Shown: piece by piece, positions 23,368-35,069 of the stretch
How the letters are laid out: the number at the start of each line of letters is the position of its first letter
How positions within the stretch are numbered: the stretch's first letter is position 1
Source: Nannobrachium achirus
Taxonomy: Eukaryota; Chordata; Actinopteri; Myctophiformes; Myctophidae
NCBI GenBank assembly: GCA_963921795.1
Contig: OY997658.1
Location: forward strand, 55,881,947-55,945,946
DNA: 64,000 nucleotides
Direction of reading: 5' to 3'
Translations under genes and position numbers: made by a program
Notes under the pieces: model-generated
The model's database searches: none
What the model saw: the letters and a program-made list of their open reading frames with translations, nothing else
What the model was told of the DNA's origin: nothing

Positions 23368-23529
23368 ATGACAAGTCGTCCAGATGCAGTTTGTTACTTG
23401 GCGCGCCAGCAGCTGCAGGAGAGGTCTAACCTCTGGCTGCTGGCAGCCAAGGTCATACAGTCTGTCTCCTCCATGACTGCTTCTCTTCACATCAACACAC
23501 CGGATGCCCAAGTGTCCCTAAGTGCCTAA
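23368..23529 (+). other. Unassigned 53-codon open frame
   Basis: ATG at 23368 and stop TAA at 23527. It includes LARQQLQERSNLWLLAAKVI and QSVSSMTASLHINTPDAQVS, a non-repetitive, helix-forming composition unlike the surrounding translated repeats. I do not recognise a family. There is no strong acceptor directly upstream, and an internal AAG|GTCATA could serve as a weak donor. It lies just upstream of the LINE fragment at 23571 and could be a host exon, an old gene fragment, or chance. Confidence 0.2.
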
Positions 23530-23570
23530 AATTTTATTGATTTTACCTTATTTCGGAGGCAAACATTTCT

Positions 23571-23880
23571 CAGAGAATTCGTGTATGATTTGGCACAACT
23601 TGATTGGTTCCAAGTTCCCCTCATACCGTCATTGGATGAGTCATTTTCCTATTTTCTTAATCCTTTCTCTTCTGTGGCTAACAAACATGCTCCACTTAAG
23701 ATGGTACAAATCAAAAACAGGTAGAATCCTTGGTTTTCAAGGGCTCTATAGCTGATTTGATACACAAAAGAAATAGGAAATGGGCACTTAGAATTGGGTA
23801 GGAGTCCTCAAATGATTGACTTCTTTTCCGTATTTTGAGAAACTGCTCTCACTTAAAGATTTAAATCAGATTACTAACTC
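23571..23880 (+). pseudogene. Decayed LINE (L2/Rex-type endonuclease-RT linker)
   Basis: With two frame corrections the plus strand reads DLAQLDWFQVPLIPSLDESF, then VANKHAPLKMVQIKNR, stop, NPWFSRAL, then ADLIHKRNRKWALRIG. The K-P-WF..L..LI..R...W pattern is the conserved segment between endonuclease and reverse transcriptase in L2/Rex/CR1-like retrotransposons. In-frame stops and at least one frameshift show it is dead. Its 5' part and the reverse-transcriptase core are missing. Confidence 0.65.
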
Positions 23881-23954
23881 TTACCTCTGATACATCCAGC
23901 AATCATTCAATTTGTTGGAAAGCAGTGAAATCACTCCAGCAGAAGGGAGGGAGC

Positions 23955-24385
23955 TGGGGGTTCGCACCAAATTCTGGGCCCTGGGTACAAGGATTCACTG
24001 CGTTATTTTCTGCTTTAACTATTAAAAAATAGCAGATTTGCGAGCTTGTAGATCTGCTATTTTTTTGAAAAGTCGTGAACGTTTGTGCAAGTCTTTGAAT
24101 ATTTCAAATCCTTCTTTTTGAAATACCTATGTTTCTATGTCAGTGGTGCTCAAACCTTTTCATGTGAAGGACCCCCGAAATGATATGTATTTGGCCACGG
24201 ACCCCCATCTTCAAAATATTTAGTTCCAGCCAGGGACCCCCCAAAATTTGAGTACAAATGTTCGCTTAAAATAAAGATTTGCACACATTTTCACGACTTT
24301 TCAAAAAATAGCAGATCTATAAGCTCGCAGCAAAATAATTAAGGCCCCTCCAACTTGGGCCCTAGTAACTCAGCCACACTTTTCC
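23955..24385. mobile_element. Composite element (GGGCCCTGGG family with hAT family 8 inside)
   Basis: The left part TTCTGGGCCCTGGGTACAAG with palindrome 24024-24066 is followed at 24140 by GTGGTGCTCAAACCTTTTCA and then by the right part CTCCAACTTGGGCCCTAGTA. A copy without the inner element is at 41345-41520; a copy with the same junction is at 60724-61130, so the composite seems to have spread as one unit. Confidence 0.55.
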
Positions 24386-24934
24386 CCCCCTTGCAACGAC
24401 CCTGCTCCCTTCCTCCCTCCCTCCTCTCTCCTGTGAGGGTCTCTCTAGCTCCCACCTGCCCTGTGGTGTGGTGTGACTGTCTCAGTCCATTAGTCTCAGT
24501 TTGTAGAGAGCTACACAGCCACATACAACTATTCTCTACAGTATATTCCTATCTTACTGGCTCTGGCACTGGACACCAACACCTGCTCTATATGGGACCC
24601 TCGGTTGCTAACGTATTCATGCATTCTTTTCTTTTTTTCTTTTTTTTTTATATCCAACATCAGTAAATCAGGGAATGTGCAATTCTAACTTCCTTTTTTT
24701 TCGGGCAGAAAACTCTTATCTCTATATTAAAATAATAAATAAACATGCAAGATGTTAAAATGTTTAACATCTTGTATGTTTATTTATAATTTTTTGTTTG
24801 TTTTTTTGCAAATGAACACCCTACTACTGTACTTGATCATACTACAGCACCACACAAAAGTATAGACCTGCTACTTTTGAATTTCAGTCGGTGAGTTTTG
24901 GACATGCCGTTATCACCCGACAGAGGCGATACTA

Positions 24935-25193
24935 TATCGTCACTGTCGGGCAGAAACCTTGTATCTCCAAGTTTCAAATGTGTATCTTTTTTCGTAAAGT
25001 AAAGCCCTGCTTTGATCATACACGACTGTTACACAAGACTAGTGAAAATAGCAGATCTACAGTGAAAATAGCAGATCGCGATGCAAGGCGTTGTGTGCTT
25101 GTAGATCAGCTATTCACTATTTTCACTAATTTTTAAAATGATAAATATACATGCGTTTTGGACGTACAAGGTTTCCATCCGACAACAGCGATA
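24935..25193 (-). mobile_element. Tc1-like MITE, reversed copy
   Basis: TATCGTCACTGTCGGGCAG start and CCGACAACAGCGATA end, orientation opposite to 4498. The palindrome at 25041-25131 is partly duplicated: GTGAAAATAGCAGATC occurs twice in a row in the left arm. Confidence 0.7.
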
Positions 25194-25411
25194 TCCCAGT
25201 CTATGGTCATTCACTACACCACTGTATTACACAACAGCTATAGTTTCCAACCGCATTGTGATTGGCCAAGACACACAGAGCCGTGCCAATAACCACAGTA
25301 TACCAACGGGCAAATGAAAGTGGTAGACGGAGCCGCTTTGGGGGCAACCAATACAAACAGTGAAAAACACCAGAATACAGTGTTCCTGTAGGTAAACACT
25401 GGATGATAACA

Positions 25412-25934
25412 AGTGGTGTAAAGTAACTAAATACATTTACTTACTGTAAGTACTGTACTTATGTACATTTTTGAGGTATTTGTACTTTACTTGAGTGTTT
25501 CCAATTTCAATACTATTACTTCTACTCCACTACATCTCTAAATTTGTACTTTTACTCCACTACAATTATTTGGAAAATGTAGTTACTAGTTACTTTGCAG
25601 ATATAAATAACAACAATATATTATTATTAATATTATTACAAAATATACATGAACCACTTTAGCCCTGTTTTATGCATAGGCTATTTGATCGATCTACAAG
25701 CCGATCTACAAGCTCACAACGGGTCGCATCGCGACACGTTGTGAGCTTGTAGATCTGCTATTTTCAAACATTTTGTGCTTTTACTTTTGGTACTATAAGT
25801 ACATTTTGATGCTTTCACACTTTCATTATTTTACTCAAGTACATTTTGATCCCGGACTTTTACTTGTAACAGAGTATTTCTATATTGCAGTATTGATACT
25901 TTTACTAATATGTGAGTACTTTTAACACCACTGC
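25412..25934. mobile_element. hAT family 4 copy
   Basis: AAGTGGTGTAAAGTAACTAA start, AGTACTTTTAACACCACTG end, palindrome at 25687-25767 with a duplicated GATCTACAAG step. The flanks ATGATAAC and CTGATAAG are only similar, so the duplication is not certain. Confidence 0.7.
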
Positions 25935-26311
25935 TGATAAGTGGTGGTATAGAGGCAAATGGGGACTAGTGGAGCACTACATCACACGCACGCACATGTG
26001 CGCATGTGCACATGCACATGCGCACACTTGCACACATGCACATGCTTGCGCTTACACAGGCACGTGAGTGATTGCAAAATGAAATCACCTCTAACTCATT
26101 TCCTGCCATTTTGAATGCCATTTTTTCAGGTTATCCTGCCAGACGTCTCCATAGACTTCCATGTAATTTATAGTGCACGGATCATGCACGCCCATGCACA
26201 TATCATGCACCATGTGTGTGCAGAATGTTCAGCTTTCAAACAAAAAAATCCGATTGGAAATCCGTTCAGGCATTCATGAGAAACCAGCCATTATGTTTTA
26301 CATGTTATCTA

Positions 26312-27510
26312 TCTATAAATGCGACAAATCTCTGTCTGTTTGTTTGTTTGTAATCCACGTATCTCGAGAACCGTTCATCCCACCGGCTTCAGATTCGGCA
26401 CGCGCGTTCCCCGCCGCCGCGCGGAGTGCAGTGCAGGGCCTCGACCCGACCCGACTCGCGGTTTTCCGAAACCGGCGCAAAACGTTCGGAATCTCCTTAT
26501 GCGGAGCTGATTGTTGACATCAGGCTGTTCCGGAGGAAATCGGCGCAAGCGCTGACTCATTGTGACATCACTTCATAAAAGGCTGTGACATCACGTACGC
26601 CACATGAGTCAACAAAAAATCTCTGTGAATGTGTATGTATGTATGTGAATCTCGAGAACCGTTCTTCCCACCGGCACACGCTTTCTCCAGATATAGGCAT
26701 AAAATGAATCCCCGAATGCAGAGCTGATGTCTGACATCAGAGTTTTCCGCAACCGGTACTGTGTGTGCAGAGATCTCCATATATGGGCATAAGGGGACAA
26801 AGGCAAACAGATGGTCAAAACGGGTCCTATGACAACAGGTATATTGGGGTTTGCATTAAAGGGTGGGGACAAAGGCTAACAGATGGTCAAAACGGGTCCT
26901 ATGACAACAGGTATATTGGGGTTTGCATTAAAGGATGGGGCATTCATGGGGCCCGCTCCAAAAAAGAAAATAAAAGAGACAAAAACAAACATAAGACAAG
27001 CGACAAAGCGTGGGACTGGGAGGATGACTTGAATGATGCAGATTTAAGCAGGCTGTGTATTCTGCTTAAAGAAGAAACAAACAAAAAGCGACAGAGATCT
27101 CATATATGGGCATAAAATGGACGCAGATAAACAGATATCTCCATATACGGGCATAAAGGGACACAGACGGACAGATACAGAGATCTCCATATATGGGCAT
27201 AAAATGGACACAAATAGACAGATATCTCCATATATGGGCATATGGGCATAAAATGGACCCAGAACTATATCTGCAGTGATCTCCATATATGGACATAAAA
27301 TGGACGCCGACAGACAGACAGATACAGATATCTCCATATATGGGCATAAATGGACACAGGCAAACAGATGGTCAAAACGGGTTCTATGACAACAGGTATA
27401 ATGGGGTTTGCATTAAAGGGCGGGGGATTCATTCCCTATTTACATCGTTCCCGAGTTGGCCAGGTCGCCGACTAGACGCTGGGCCGCCCGAAGGGCGGCC
27501 CAGCTTCTAG
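26312..27510 (+). mobile_element. Helitron-like element, apparently intact termini
   Basis: The 5' end is TCTATAAATGCGACAAATCT. The 3' end is CTGGGCCGCCCGAAGGGCGG (hairpin), closing the stem, then CTTCTAG. Host bases are A before and T after, the Helitron A^T target. The hairpin about 3 bp before a CTAG 3' terminus is the family hallmark. No Rep-helicase frame, so it is non-autonomous. The interior holds a tandem array (26770-27420) of units containing TCTCCATATATGGGCATAAA. It interrupts a TTAA-family element (CCATTATGTTT before, TGTAAACAAAGATGGCTGCC after). Confidence 0.8.
26770..27440. repeat. Tandem array of about 45-100 bp units inside the Helitron
   Basis: Repeats of GATCTCCATATATGGGCATA followed by AAATGGACACAGACAGACAG-type sequence, with larger units GTCAAAACGGGTCCTATGAC then AACAGGTATATTGGGGTTTG present three times. 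The same array, differently expanded, is at 52890-53300. Confidence 0.8.
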
Positions 27511-27847
27511 TGTAAACAAAGATGGCTGCCCTGTTTGAAAGATGGGGTTGTATGGGGGTGAAACATGAAAAATCGCGATTGAAATCGTTTTTACTCGATT
27601 TAATGTTTTTTTTTTTCTAAGTCAAACTCGTCAAACTCGTCATTGGCAGAATGGACCCATAAATATAACTCGTCAAACTAGTCATAAGCAGTAGATGAGT
27701 TTTAATATGTAGGCCTATTTATAGCCTACTGTGTATCAAAATGTATTCTATTTATTCTAGTATTCTATTTACTTGCATGATGGGGATACTTTAATGCATA
27801 TGTCACCCCTGTAATTGAATTAGTTCATAGAGTTCATGCCACTATAG

Positions 27848-28125
27848 GGCCCGGCAGTGGCTCAGGGGTAGAGTTGCCGTCTAAGAAGGGTTCCCGAAGG
27901 GTTTCCAGTTCGATCCCGGGCTCCCCCAGAGCATGTGTCGAAGAGTCCTTGAGCCACTTGAGACACGTGAACCCCTAGTTGCTCCCGATGAACAGACTAG
28001 TGCCTTCCCTTGCATGGTTTCCTCCGCCATCTGTGTATGAATGTGTGTGTGTGTGAATGTAATGCACAATCTCTGTAAAGCGGCTTGGATAAAGGCGCTA
28101 TATAAATGCACCATTATACTGTATA
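27848..28125 (+). repeat. tRNA-derived SINE
   Basis: The head carries an A-box-like TGGCTCAGGGGTAGAG and a B box AGTTCGATCCC about 36 bp later, like a tRNA gene promoter but with no tRNA fold. The body is CCACTTGAGACACGTGAACC, and the 3' tail GCGGCTTGGATAAAGGCGCT then ATATAAATGCACCATT is typical of SINEs mobilised by fish LINEs. Confidence 0.7.
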
Positions 28126-28273
28126 TGCACCATTCATGAATCCATCAGTCACTGTTATCCAAACATTCCCTTTGAACGGACAAAACATCTAGCAGTGTGC
28201 CTACACCTAAAGTAGGTGCGTGTGTATATGTTTGTGTAGGTACTTGCGTGCGCGAGTGCGTGCTTACAGTTAC

Positions 28274-28421
<148 letters not shown>

Positions 28422-28866
28422 AGTACAGTATGAAATGAGTGTGTAAGCGGAGACCTTGGGGTAAACCACTCGCTAGCGCTTTGCCCAGAAAAAAACAACT
28501 CTCTTGTGTAATCTCAGCATTCAGAATGGCTTTTCTTCCATTTTAAAACACCCCCCCCCCCACACACACACACACACACACGTACTACGCACACAGGGGA
28601 ATAATGAGAACGACAGAGATAAGTGCTTAACAACTTACACCAACTTTCACAACTTAATCCCAGGCTCATAACGCCGACACCGACAAATGTACTTCCCAAG
28701 GACACCGTGTGTGTCTGAGAAGTCCTTTGGCTGGGGACCAAGCAGACGCACACAGAGCGAACAATCACTCTACTCTGTTCTGGGAATCACAGCCCTTTCT
28801 GCAGGAAACACAGCTACGCATTCTTTTCTCTCACATGTCTCGCCTGATTTATACTAACTCGAGATA

Positions 28867-29665
28867 TCGGCCGCTATGTGGTAATGCAGCACTCACATCT
28901 AGAGTTCAGGCCGCTATGCGGCCCTCACATCTAGAGTTCACAGCTAGAGTTCAGGCCGCTATGCAGCCCTCACATCTAGAGTTCATGCCGCTATGCAGTA
29001 ATGCAGCCCTCACATCTAGAGTTCATGCCGCTATGCAGTAATGCAGCCCTCACATCTTTCATGTCGCTATGCAGTAATGCAGCCCTCACATCTAGAGTTC
29101 ATGCCGCTATGCAGTAATGCAGCTCTCACATCTTTCATGTCGCTATGCAGTAATGCAGCCCTCACATCTTTCATGTCGCTATGCAGTAATGCAGCCCTCA
29201 CATCTAGAGTTCATGCCGCTATGCAGTAATGCAGCCCTCACATCTTTCATGTCGCTATGCAGTAATGCAGCCCTCACATCTAGAGTTCATGCCGCTATGC
29301 AGTAATGCAGCTCTCACATCTTTCATGTCGCTATGCAGTAATGCAGCCCTCACATCTTTCATGTCGCTATGCAGTAATGCAGCCCTCACATCTAGAGTTC
29401 ATGCCGCTATGCAGTAATGCAGCCCTCACATCTAGATTCATGCCGCTATGCAGTAATGCAGCCCTCACATCTAGAGTTCATGCCGCTATGCAGTAATGCA
29501 GCCCTCACATCTAGATTCATGCCGCTATGCAGTAATGCAGCCCTCACATCTAGAGTTCATGCTGCTATGCATTAATGCAGCCCTCACATCTAGATTCATG
29601 CCGCTATGCAGTAATGCAGCCCTCACATCTAGATTCATGCTGCTATGCTGCCCTCACATCTAGAG
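28867..29665. repeat. 40/38/36-bp minisatellite, about 21 units
   Basis: Units start CCGCTATGCAGTAATGCAGC and continue CCTCACATCT, with length variants ending TAGAGTTCATG (40), TAGATTCATG (38) or TTCATG with TCGCTATG (36). A 36-36-40-like order appears twice (29117-29230 and 29305-29417), giving a higher-order repeat of 188 bp. The 62-63 codon frames are repeat translations. Confidence 0.95.
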
Positions 29666-29934
29666 TTCAATCTTTTTTTATGCTTGGATAACAGATAAGG
29701 CCTTTAATTAAACACGTTCAACCTGGCGTCCTCATTATGGGCATGTCATTATAGCCGGAAATTAAAATATTCTTTATTTTCATTTAATCAAATGGTGGAG
29801 TCATTACTACACCAAATCTCTTTCCGAGGCTACCAAAGATAAGAACTAAAAGTTCACATCTGTAGCCTATAGCTGTGCGATGGTCTGCTCTAGCTGATGA
29901 TATATTAGTGTTCACACGCTATTCATCGTACAAT

Positions 29935-30020
29935 GGTAAATGGACTGCATTTATATATGGACTGCATGGTAAATGGACTTCGGTTGCATAGAGCTTTTCT
30001 CCAAAGCAAAGTATATACTG
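29935..30020 (+). repeat. SINE-like repeat fragment
   Basis: GGTAAATGGACTGCATTTAT twice nearly in tandem, then AGAGCTTTTCTCCAAAGC; related to 19034-19230. Confidence 0.5.
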
Positions 30021-30569
30021 TAGGACTTGCTGTAAATGGTGAAGGAGGACAATATGGTAAAGCGGTTGTAATTATGAAGGGGAATGTGATGGTACTTGTT
30101 CAGGAAAAGAGAGGGGAAAAAAACATGACACGTTTTGTCCTCACTCCTCCTTTGTCCTCAGTCACAGCAGCTTCTGTTCCCGCCAGTGCTGTTTAATACA
30201 TGTGGTAATTTATTAGATCCGGGTGGATTCTGGATGCAGAGCTGTGACATCCTGTGACAGATAATGAAAGTGCTGCGACCCTGGTGTCTGTCACCTCTCA
30301 CTTCTCACACTGAGGGAGAGACGGAGAGGAAGGGAGGTCAGACGGACACGGAGGAGAGAGCCATGAGATGCAGATGGTAGAGAGACAGTTAAAAGACAGA
30401 GAGAGAGAGAAAGAGAGAGAGAGATTTAATCTTCATAGTAGTTCTGCCCCTATCGTGCCAAAGCAGGTGCATAAGGGCCTTCTTGACGAAGGCGGCCTGT
30501 TTTAATTAAAGAAAATGAAATGGGCAATCATTTTGCCTATCTTTATTAATTATCTGGTCAGATATTATT

Positions 30570-30745
30570 GCCATTATACTTTTTAGGATTTATTTTTGGG
30601 GGTTTTATTGAAATGATAGGACAGTAGACTGACAGGAATGGGAAGAGAGAATGGGAGTGACATGCAGCAAAGGTCGCCGGGAATGGGATTCGCTAGCATT
30701 GCATTCAAGGGTGCCCGGACCAACGTGCTGGCGGCCCAGCCATAT
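30570..30745 (-). repeat. Probable tRNA-derived SINE, diverged
   Basis: TGATAGGACAGTAGACTGAC and CAGCAAAGGTCGCCGGGAAT align with the 3378-3600 copy. The B box is degraded. Confidence 0.4.
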
Positions 30746-31267
30746 ATAACTAATTTCTTTTTACGAGAATGCTAGTGTTTTCAATAAATAGAATGTGGCT
30801 GTCTTGTGTCTTTCATTTTGGAGTGGCGCTTTTTTTTTGAATTATTATTTTGGTGGGTTGCGGAGATTGAGAACCACTGGCCTATTGGTAGGCATAGCCT
30901 GGAAAGAGGGAGGGGGGGGGGGGGGGGTGTAAGCATGGCTGCAGGGCATGTTCATAATGCCATAACAAAGCAAGATGTATTGATGGATAACTCACTACCT
31001 GCTGTATATACAGTACGAGCAGTGAATAATGAATTTATACCTTCTTACCACCGGTGTACTTTAACATAGCCTCTCTCCCCATCTCCCCTCTCATTTAATC
31101 AACAAAGACTCTCAGCCTTTAAATCTGTCTCTCCCTTGTGTTCTTTTTAAAGACGCGCCTAATGGCTCATAAAAGTTTGGGGGGCTGCTGGCTATGACGC
31201 GGATTTACTTTAAGTATATTAGGGAGAACAACAGGTTCTTAATGCTGTTAAGCAAATTAGATCAGTA

Positions 31268-31363
<96 letters not shown>
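31268..31363. repeat. (GA)n microsatellite
   Basis: About 95 bp of GA with a single GG interruption near 31290. Confidence 0.96.
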
Positions 31364-31366
<3 letters not shown>

Positions 31367-31619
31367 ACTGCATTTATCCACATCAGGATGGGAAAGGACT
31401 TCTGAGCTGACATTTGGAGAGGATGTAAAGGTCTCTCGTTCCTTTGTTTCTTTTTCTCTCTATCTCTCCATCCATCTCTCTCTCTCTCTTTTTCCATCTC
31501 TCTTTCTCCACCTCCGTTCATCCCTTGTTCTCCCTGGCTGGCTGCCTGTCAGTGGGCCCTGGAGGAATACATCACCTGCTCACTGGCTGTGTTCACTGTG
31601 ATGGAGAAAGAACACGCAT

Positions 31620-31925
31620 GCTTTACTTATAAGTAATAGTATCGATGCTGCAATGTACAAATACTCTTTTAACAAGTAAAAGTCTGGTATTCAAGATTTA
31701 CTTGAGTAAAAGTACAAAGGTATTGGCATCAAAATATACTTGAAGTACCAGAAGTAAAAGTGCTTCGAAAGTAACTAACTAAAGTTCTCAAATAAATAGG
31801 GTTAAAGTACACTATTTGCCTCTGAGATGTAGAGGAGTAGATTTTGGAAATTGGAAATGCTCCATTAAAGTAAAAAGAAAATATCTCAGAATTGTGCTTG
31901 AGTAAATGCACTTACTTACTTGGTC
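31620..31925. mobile_element. hAT family 4 fragment, reverse
   Basis: TATCGATGCTGCAATGTACA, TTTACTTGAGTAAAAGTACA and TTTGCCTCTGAGATGTAGAG match family 4 in reverse. No palindrome or clear ends. Confidence 0.55.
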
Positions 31926-31989
31926 AATGGTTCCCCGGGCCTGCAGTGTGTGGAATACATCATGTGCCACAGTGGCTGTGTGTTTTATA

Positions 31990-33140
31990 TCAGGGCCCTG
32001 GCCAGATCTATCAATGACACCGCTGCATTCGCTCTGCCCACCGTATCGTTAAATTGCACTTTAATTAAATTAGACCAGCTAATTATGAGGGCTTAAATCA
32101 ATCACTGAGTCAATAGCGGGGGGAAAAAAAGGAAGGAGAAAAAAAACGGACCTGAGACCTGGTCACTAACAGCCTCCCAAAGGAAACCCGCTCCGCTCCC
32201 GCTCTGGCCAAACCGGAGGTTCAAACGGTCTGGAATTGTCGTGAATCGAGTTAACTGCGATTTGCTTTTTGTCCAGAGCGCTCTCTTTACACGCTTGGCA
32301 GATAATGATGCAAGGATTACACGGTGCGGGGAATGCTTCTGAGAAGCTGCCCATAAGTACGTTTCGGCTCTGACCTCTTTGGAATTTCACTTGAAAGGTT
32401 TGCCTGCTTAAGCCGCAACTTTTGATGCACGAATAGTTCAAAAGGGATATTATCACTTTTAAGGTGCCTGGCTTATATAAAGGTGAGGTGAGGTGTCTTC
32501 TTGGGGGGAATATAATTCCGTGATGGAGCACATACACACCCACCGCTGAGGAGGAGACAAGACGTAGGGCATGAATCCCGGGGTATTTTCCAATCACGCA
32601 TTAAAAAGGAGCTTGCGGTGCTTTTCAAAGATTAATCATCATTTTGAGCGTATTAAGTGGGAGGACAGTCTGCTCCGAACGTTTAATCCATCTTTCAAAC
32701 TGTGAAGGTCAGCACGCAAACGTTACCCCTCGCTGAAATAATAGCGCCCGCTTGAATTTCAATGAGCGGAGCGAGCGCAAGTTCACGGCGTTCGAATCTG
32801 GCGTGTTCGTAATTAATCCATTTCTTGTTCTTCTCAGTGGCTATTCTGCAATTATACAAGTCACAAATCACGCTGACTTATTGAGTGCGCCCGCGGCGAG
32901 ATGCCGGGAAGAAACTACTCACCCCTGGCTTGATTCGCGGTGCCAACCAAGTGACCTGAAATACTTAATTTCCTCAGTGACTTCCATGCAAATGCCCGTA
33001 ATCGACTGGGGGGGAAAATAAAAGTAAATAATAAGAAAAGTAGTCTTAAAGAATAGAGGGCCATTGGCATTCTGCACCATACAACTCCCACTCCTCCCAG
33101 CTCTGATTATCATTCTGTGTTTTCTGCTATAGCCTTGATG
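31990..33140. other. Longest single-copy stretch, candidate regulatory block
   Basis: About 1.1 kb with none of the window's repeat families or microsatellites. It holds homeodomain-like ATTA/TAAT clusters (AATTGCACTTTAATTAAATT, GACCAGCTAATTATGAGGGC near 32050-32095; GATTAATCATCATTTTGAGC near 32630). Open frames up to 143 codons show no family resemblance. Candidate conserved non-coding enhancer by absence of repeats and composition only. Confidence 0.3.
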
Positions 33141-33435
33141 TTGAGACCTAAAAACACCCACAAAGGAAACTAGTGGTTAACTAATTGTTAACCACTTTAA
33201 CAATTATTATAATTTTCTGTGGCTATTCATTGCAGATCTGCTCATAGTACTGTAGACCTGCTCTTTTTGAAATACCGTGAAAACTTGTTGCATTGTTTGC
33301 CCTTGGCACAATTTTGAGATGGGGGTCGGCGGCCAAATACATATCATTTTGAGGGTCCTTGACATGAATTTATTATTATTTTTTTCTTTAGAAAACTGTT
33401 AGGATTTAGAAGGCGTTTGTAGAATCGGCGTAAGG

Positions 33436-33895
33436 CATGGGTCTTCAACAGGGGGTCGGGACCCCTAGGGGGTCCTCAGAGTTACTACAGGGGGTCCTCC
33501 CAAATTGTCTTTCCTTTTTTTATATTAACCACGTGAACCCTAGTGTCCATATTCGGAGAACTTTGGCCGAAAATAGCAGATCTACAAGCTCACAACGCCT
33601 CGCGCTGCGAGGCGGTGTGAGCTTGTAGATCGGCTATTTTCGGCAAAGAGGTTCTGTGTAGTGGGGGAAAAGAGCAGACTAAGTACAGAGTGAAAGGTCA
33701 AGTTTATTAAGTATTGACGGTTTCAAGTGGTTAAATATCTGAAAACACAAATTGACATGAACCCAAAATACATTGATGATTGTGCTTGTCAAACAATGAA
33801 ACTATATGAGATCTATGAAAAGGTTGTGTGGGGGTCCCTGCGTCATCTCTCTCTCAACTAAGAGGTCCTTGGCCTGGAAACGTTGAAGACCCCTG
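33436..33895. mobile_element. hAT family 1, copy 3
   Basis: Ends CATGGGTCTTCAAC and GTTGAAGACCCCTG, flanked by GCGTAAGG (33428-33435 and 33896-33903). Palindrome 33566-33644. This copy lacks the TTAA insertion and shows the empty site ATTAAGTATTGAC. Confidence 0.87.
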
Positions 33896-34620
33896 GCGTA
33901 AGGTCTTAGTGGGTTAAAGCAGAAAGAAAGAAAATAGATTTGAAGGATGAAGGATGACTGGACGTCGGCTCCATGAATAATTTAGCGGCGAGCGAAGACT
34001 CCGGCACCCACACCTAATGCGGGAGTCATTATGAGGTCTGGGGCCAGTCTATTCCAGCAGATTGAGCCATTGTTTGCCACCTTGTCCGAGGAGCGGCGCG
34101 GGCGGGGAGTTCATCAGGAAGCGGGTGGCAGGGGATGCAGGCTGCGCCTCATTCCATTTACTTTTAATTGGAGGTCGAGATTCTGCAGAGATGGAGGGGG
34201 GGGGGGGGGGGGGGGGGCTGCAGAAAGCCATTTGGCCGTGCCTCCGCCCCTCCCCTCTCTGTCAGGGGCTAAATGAAGAGGGGCCCGGGCAGAGAGGGCC
34301 TGTAATGAAGAGATCTCCCACAGGACCCCCACAGCAATCTAGGGCTTTTTAGGGGCTCTGCCAACAGAGGAGGATTGTAAGAGGAGGGGGAGGGGTGGGG
34401 TGGCGATGGTAGGGGAGAGGGCAGAAAGGGACAGCAGGGGGAAATGGAAAGGTGGGAGGGATGGGGGGCATTTTAGGTGAAGAGCTTTCGGGAGGCTTAA
34501 AGGGCTTGATATACTTTGTCGCGCACTGTGTTGCACACTCAAAAATTGCCGATCATAAGCCCATCGTGGTTGTAGGTTCGTAGATGATGTCAAATCTCAG
34601 ATTTACAGGTGTAAATGCTA

Positions 34621-34657
34621 ATGGGAGGGGTTAGGGTTAGGCCCTAACCCCTCCCAT
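34621..34657. repeat. Perfect hairpin with telomere-like arms
   Basis: Arm ATGGGAGGGGTTAGGG, loop TTAGG, inverse arm CCCTAACCCCTCCCAT. The arm plus loop contains GGGTTAGGGTTAGG, two telomere-like units. Confidence 0.85.
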
Positions 34658-35069
34658 CAGAACAGAACAGAAACAGAAAAACAGAACAGAAAAACTACAA
34701 AGTGTTGTCGAATTCTCACCCTTTTATTCTGCGGAGACGCCCAAGTGATTATTTGGGTGACAATTAATCGTCATGATATGTAAAATGTCATAATCGTGAC
34801 AGCCCTACTTCTGTCTTACTTCTTATCACAGCTGTTTGTTTACATGTTTCCTCCGTATTTCATCTTTATGCAGAGGTGTGGTGTGTTTTCAAAGATTTCC
34901 AGAGTGGCAATCTTTGGCATTATCAGGGGTTTCACTTTGTTGTGTTTTCAACCCCCCTATAACACGGTTGTCGTCTTTTGCCCTTTTCTCTAGAGACCGC
35001 TGTCATCTAAACGGGGCCCTAATTGTAGATACATCAAGGCTAAACAATACTATCCGTCAATATTTCACT

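Noticed and set aside
27848-27930. tRNA gene with A and B boxes
   Set aside because: No cloverleaf or acceptor stem can be formed, and a SINE body and tail follow; it is a tRNA-derived SINE head.
32166-32597. 143-codon minus-strand frame in single-copy DNA
   Set aside because: No ATG context, splice signals or domain pattern; composition resembles non-coding intron. Kept only as part of a candidate regulatory stretch.
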